NCBI GenBank assembly: GCA_964490835.1
Contig: CAZBEA010000067.1
Coordinates: 1 to 6,596 of the forward strand
From: CAZBEA01 sp964490835
GTDB taxonomy: Bacteria; Patescibacteriota; Microgenomatia; Levybacterales; GWA1-39-11
Direction: 5' to 3'
Length of the DNA stretch: 6,596 nucleotides
The position numbers and the translations under genes are program-made. Below the pieces are notes generated by a model. It was not told the origin of the DNA and made no database searches. It saw only the letters and a program-made list of their open reading frames with translations. How positions within the stretch are numbered: the stretch's first letter is position 1; every line of letters starts with the position of its first letter. Positions 5,942-6,596 of the stretch are shown one piece after another.

Positions 5942-6596
5942 ATGGAAGACGCCGCCCAATTCCGCACACAAATCTATAAATCCCTCATATCTCTTGCAAC
6001 CGATGAGGGGATTAACGCTTCGGGAAAAGATGAAATTTATGGATGCATTTTTGGTCGAGATAGCGCAATTACGATTCTTAAGATTTTAAAGATTGTCTCC
6101 AACCCTAATTTTACCAGCGAGCTTGATAGAACGTTTCTTCTCGACATGTGTAGGAGATCGCTTTTAACTCTTGTCGGTCTTCAGGGGAAAGAATTTAACC
6201 GCGAGAGCGGAGAAGAACCGGGAAAATATATTCATGAATACAGAAAATCAAAATACGAACACCTTTTACGGCTGGAAAAACCCTGGTATGTTTATGAAGA
6301 TGGGATTCTAAGAAATTATGATTCTATTGATTCAACACCATTAACGCTTCTTGCTCTGTATCGCTATTGGAATATTACTCGTGATGATAATTTTCTTTTG
6401 TCTGTTGTGGCATCGGTAGAAAAGGGGCTTGAGTGGATTGTTGCGTATGGAGATCGTGACGGAGACGGGTTGGTTGAATACAAACTAGATCCCGAGCGGA
6501 AATTCGGAGGATTGAGTGTTCAATCATGGACAGACTCGCAAGAATCACTACTGCAAAAGAACGGTACAATGCCCAAATATCCAATAGCGCCGGTTG
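5942..6596 (+). CDS. Glycogen-debranching/amylo-alpha-1,6-glucosidase-like glycosidase, N-terminal part (cut at right edge)
   Basis: The frame is open for 218 codons to the window end. An in-frame TAG at 5927 excludes a longer form. Motifs match the (alpha/alpha)6-barrel (six-hairpin) catalytic domain of archaeal/bacterial debranching-type glycosidases: FGRDSAI (37-43), EEPGKYIHEYR (91-101), YDSIDSTPLTLLALYRYW (126-143), DRDGDGLVEY (171-180) and GLSVQSWTDSQESL (190-203). These correspond to the family patterns GRDS, EPGKxxHExR, (V/I)D(A/S)TPL, DGDGxxEY and GLxxQxWxDS. The barrel begins almost at residue 1, so the N-terminal beta-sandwich domain of many debranching enzymes is absent. There is no signal peptide, so a cytosolic role on an alpha-glucan or related oligosaccharide is likely. 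The catalytic acids probably lie partly beyond the edge. Its pairing with the GT4 gene suggests shared glycan metabolism. Family placement is firm, substrate is not. Confidence 0.82.
   Translation, partial: MEDAAQFRTQIYKSLISLATDEGINASGKDEIYGCIFGRDSAITILKILKIVSNPNFTSELDRTFLLDMCRRSLLTLVGLQGKEFNRESGEEPGKYIHEYRKSKYEHLLRLEKPWYVYEDGILRNYDSIDSTPLTLLALYRYWNITRDDNFLLSVVASVEKGLEWIVAYGDRDGDGLVEYKLDPERKFGGLSVQSWTDSQESLLQKNGTMPKYPIAPV

Noticed and set aside
1..6596. tRNA, rRNA, CRISPR, insertion sequence or attachment site
   Set aside because: No direct-repeat array, terminal inverted repeats, transposase motifs or cloverleaf-like segment was found; almost every base is in a supported gene or a gap of 73 bases or less.

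Overview
The window is a densely packed bacterial chromosomal segment: seven protein-coding genes, two of them cut by the window edges, and gaps of 5 to 73 bases between genes. I see no RNA gene, mobile element, CRISPR array or convincing terminator. Base composition is moderately AT-rich. The most telling organism-level feature is the initiation signals. Every start has a sigma70-type -10 hexamer ending only 6 to 9 bases upstream, almost always without a Shine-Dalgarno sequence, so most or all of the mRNAs look leaderless. With small single-domain proteins and compact spacing, this suggests a Candidate Phyla Radiation (Patescibacteria) genome, perhaps Microgenomates-like. That assignment is an inference from style; no marker gene is present.

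Layout. Bases 1-515, minus strand: the first 171 codons of an unrecognised cytoplasmic-looking protein, transcribed divergently from the rest. All other genes are on the plus strand. Bases 589-1554: a DUF368 (PopT-like) membrane protein, a probable undecaprenyl-phosphate translocase. Bases 1609-2535: a TerC/Alx-family membrane protein, a probable metal (Mn2+) exporter. Bases 2570-3634 and 3640-4758: two tandem paralogous alpha/beta hydrolases, each with an N-terminal membrane anchor and a complete Ser-Asp-His triad, probably facing outside the cytoplasmic membrane. Bases 4829-5896: a GT4-family (GT-B fold) glycosyltransferase. From 5942 off the right edge: the N-terminal 218 residues of a glycogen-debranching/amylo-alpha-1,6-glucosidase-like (alpha/alpha)6-barrel glycosidase.

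How the genes may work together. The theme is the cell envelope and carbohydrates: lipid-carrier recycling, metal export, surface-anchored hydrolases, then a glycosyltransferase beside an alpha-glucan-type glycosidase. Because nearly every gene appears to have its own -10 element, they are better read as a neighbourhood of individually promoted genes than as one polycistronic operon. The hydrolase pair, only 5 bases apart, is the most likely to be co-transcribed. Nothing here is clearly a complete new system. The observations most worth follow-up are the uniform leaderless promoter architecture, the tandem anchored hydrolase family with a shared HGYIPP motif, and the orphan divergent protein.
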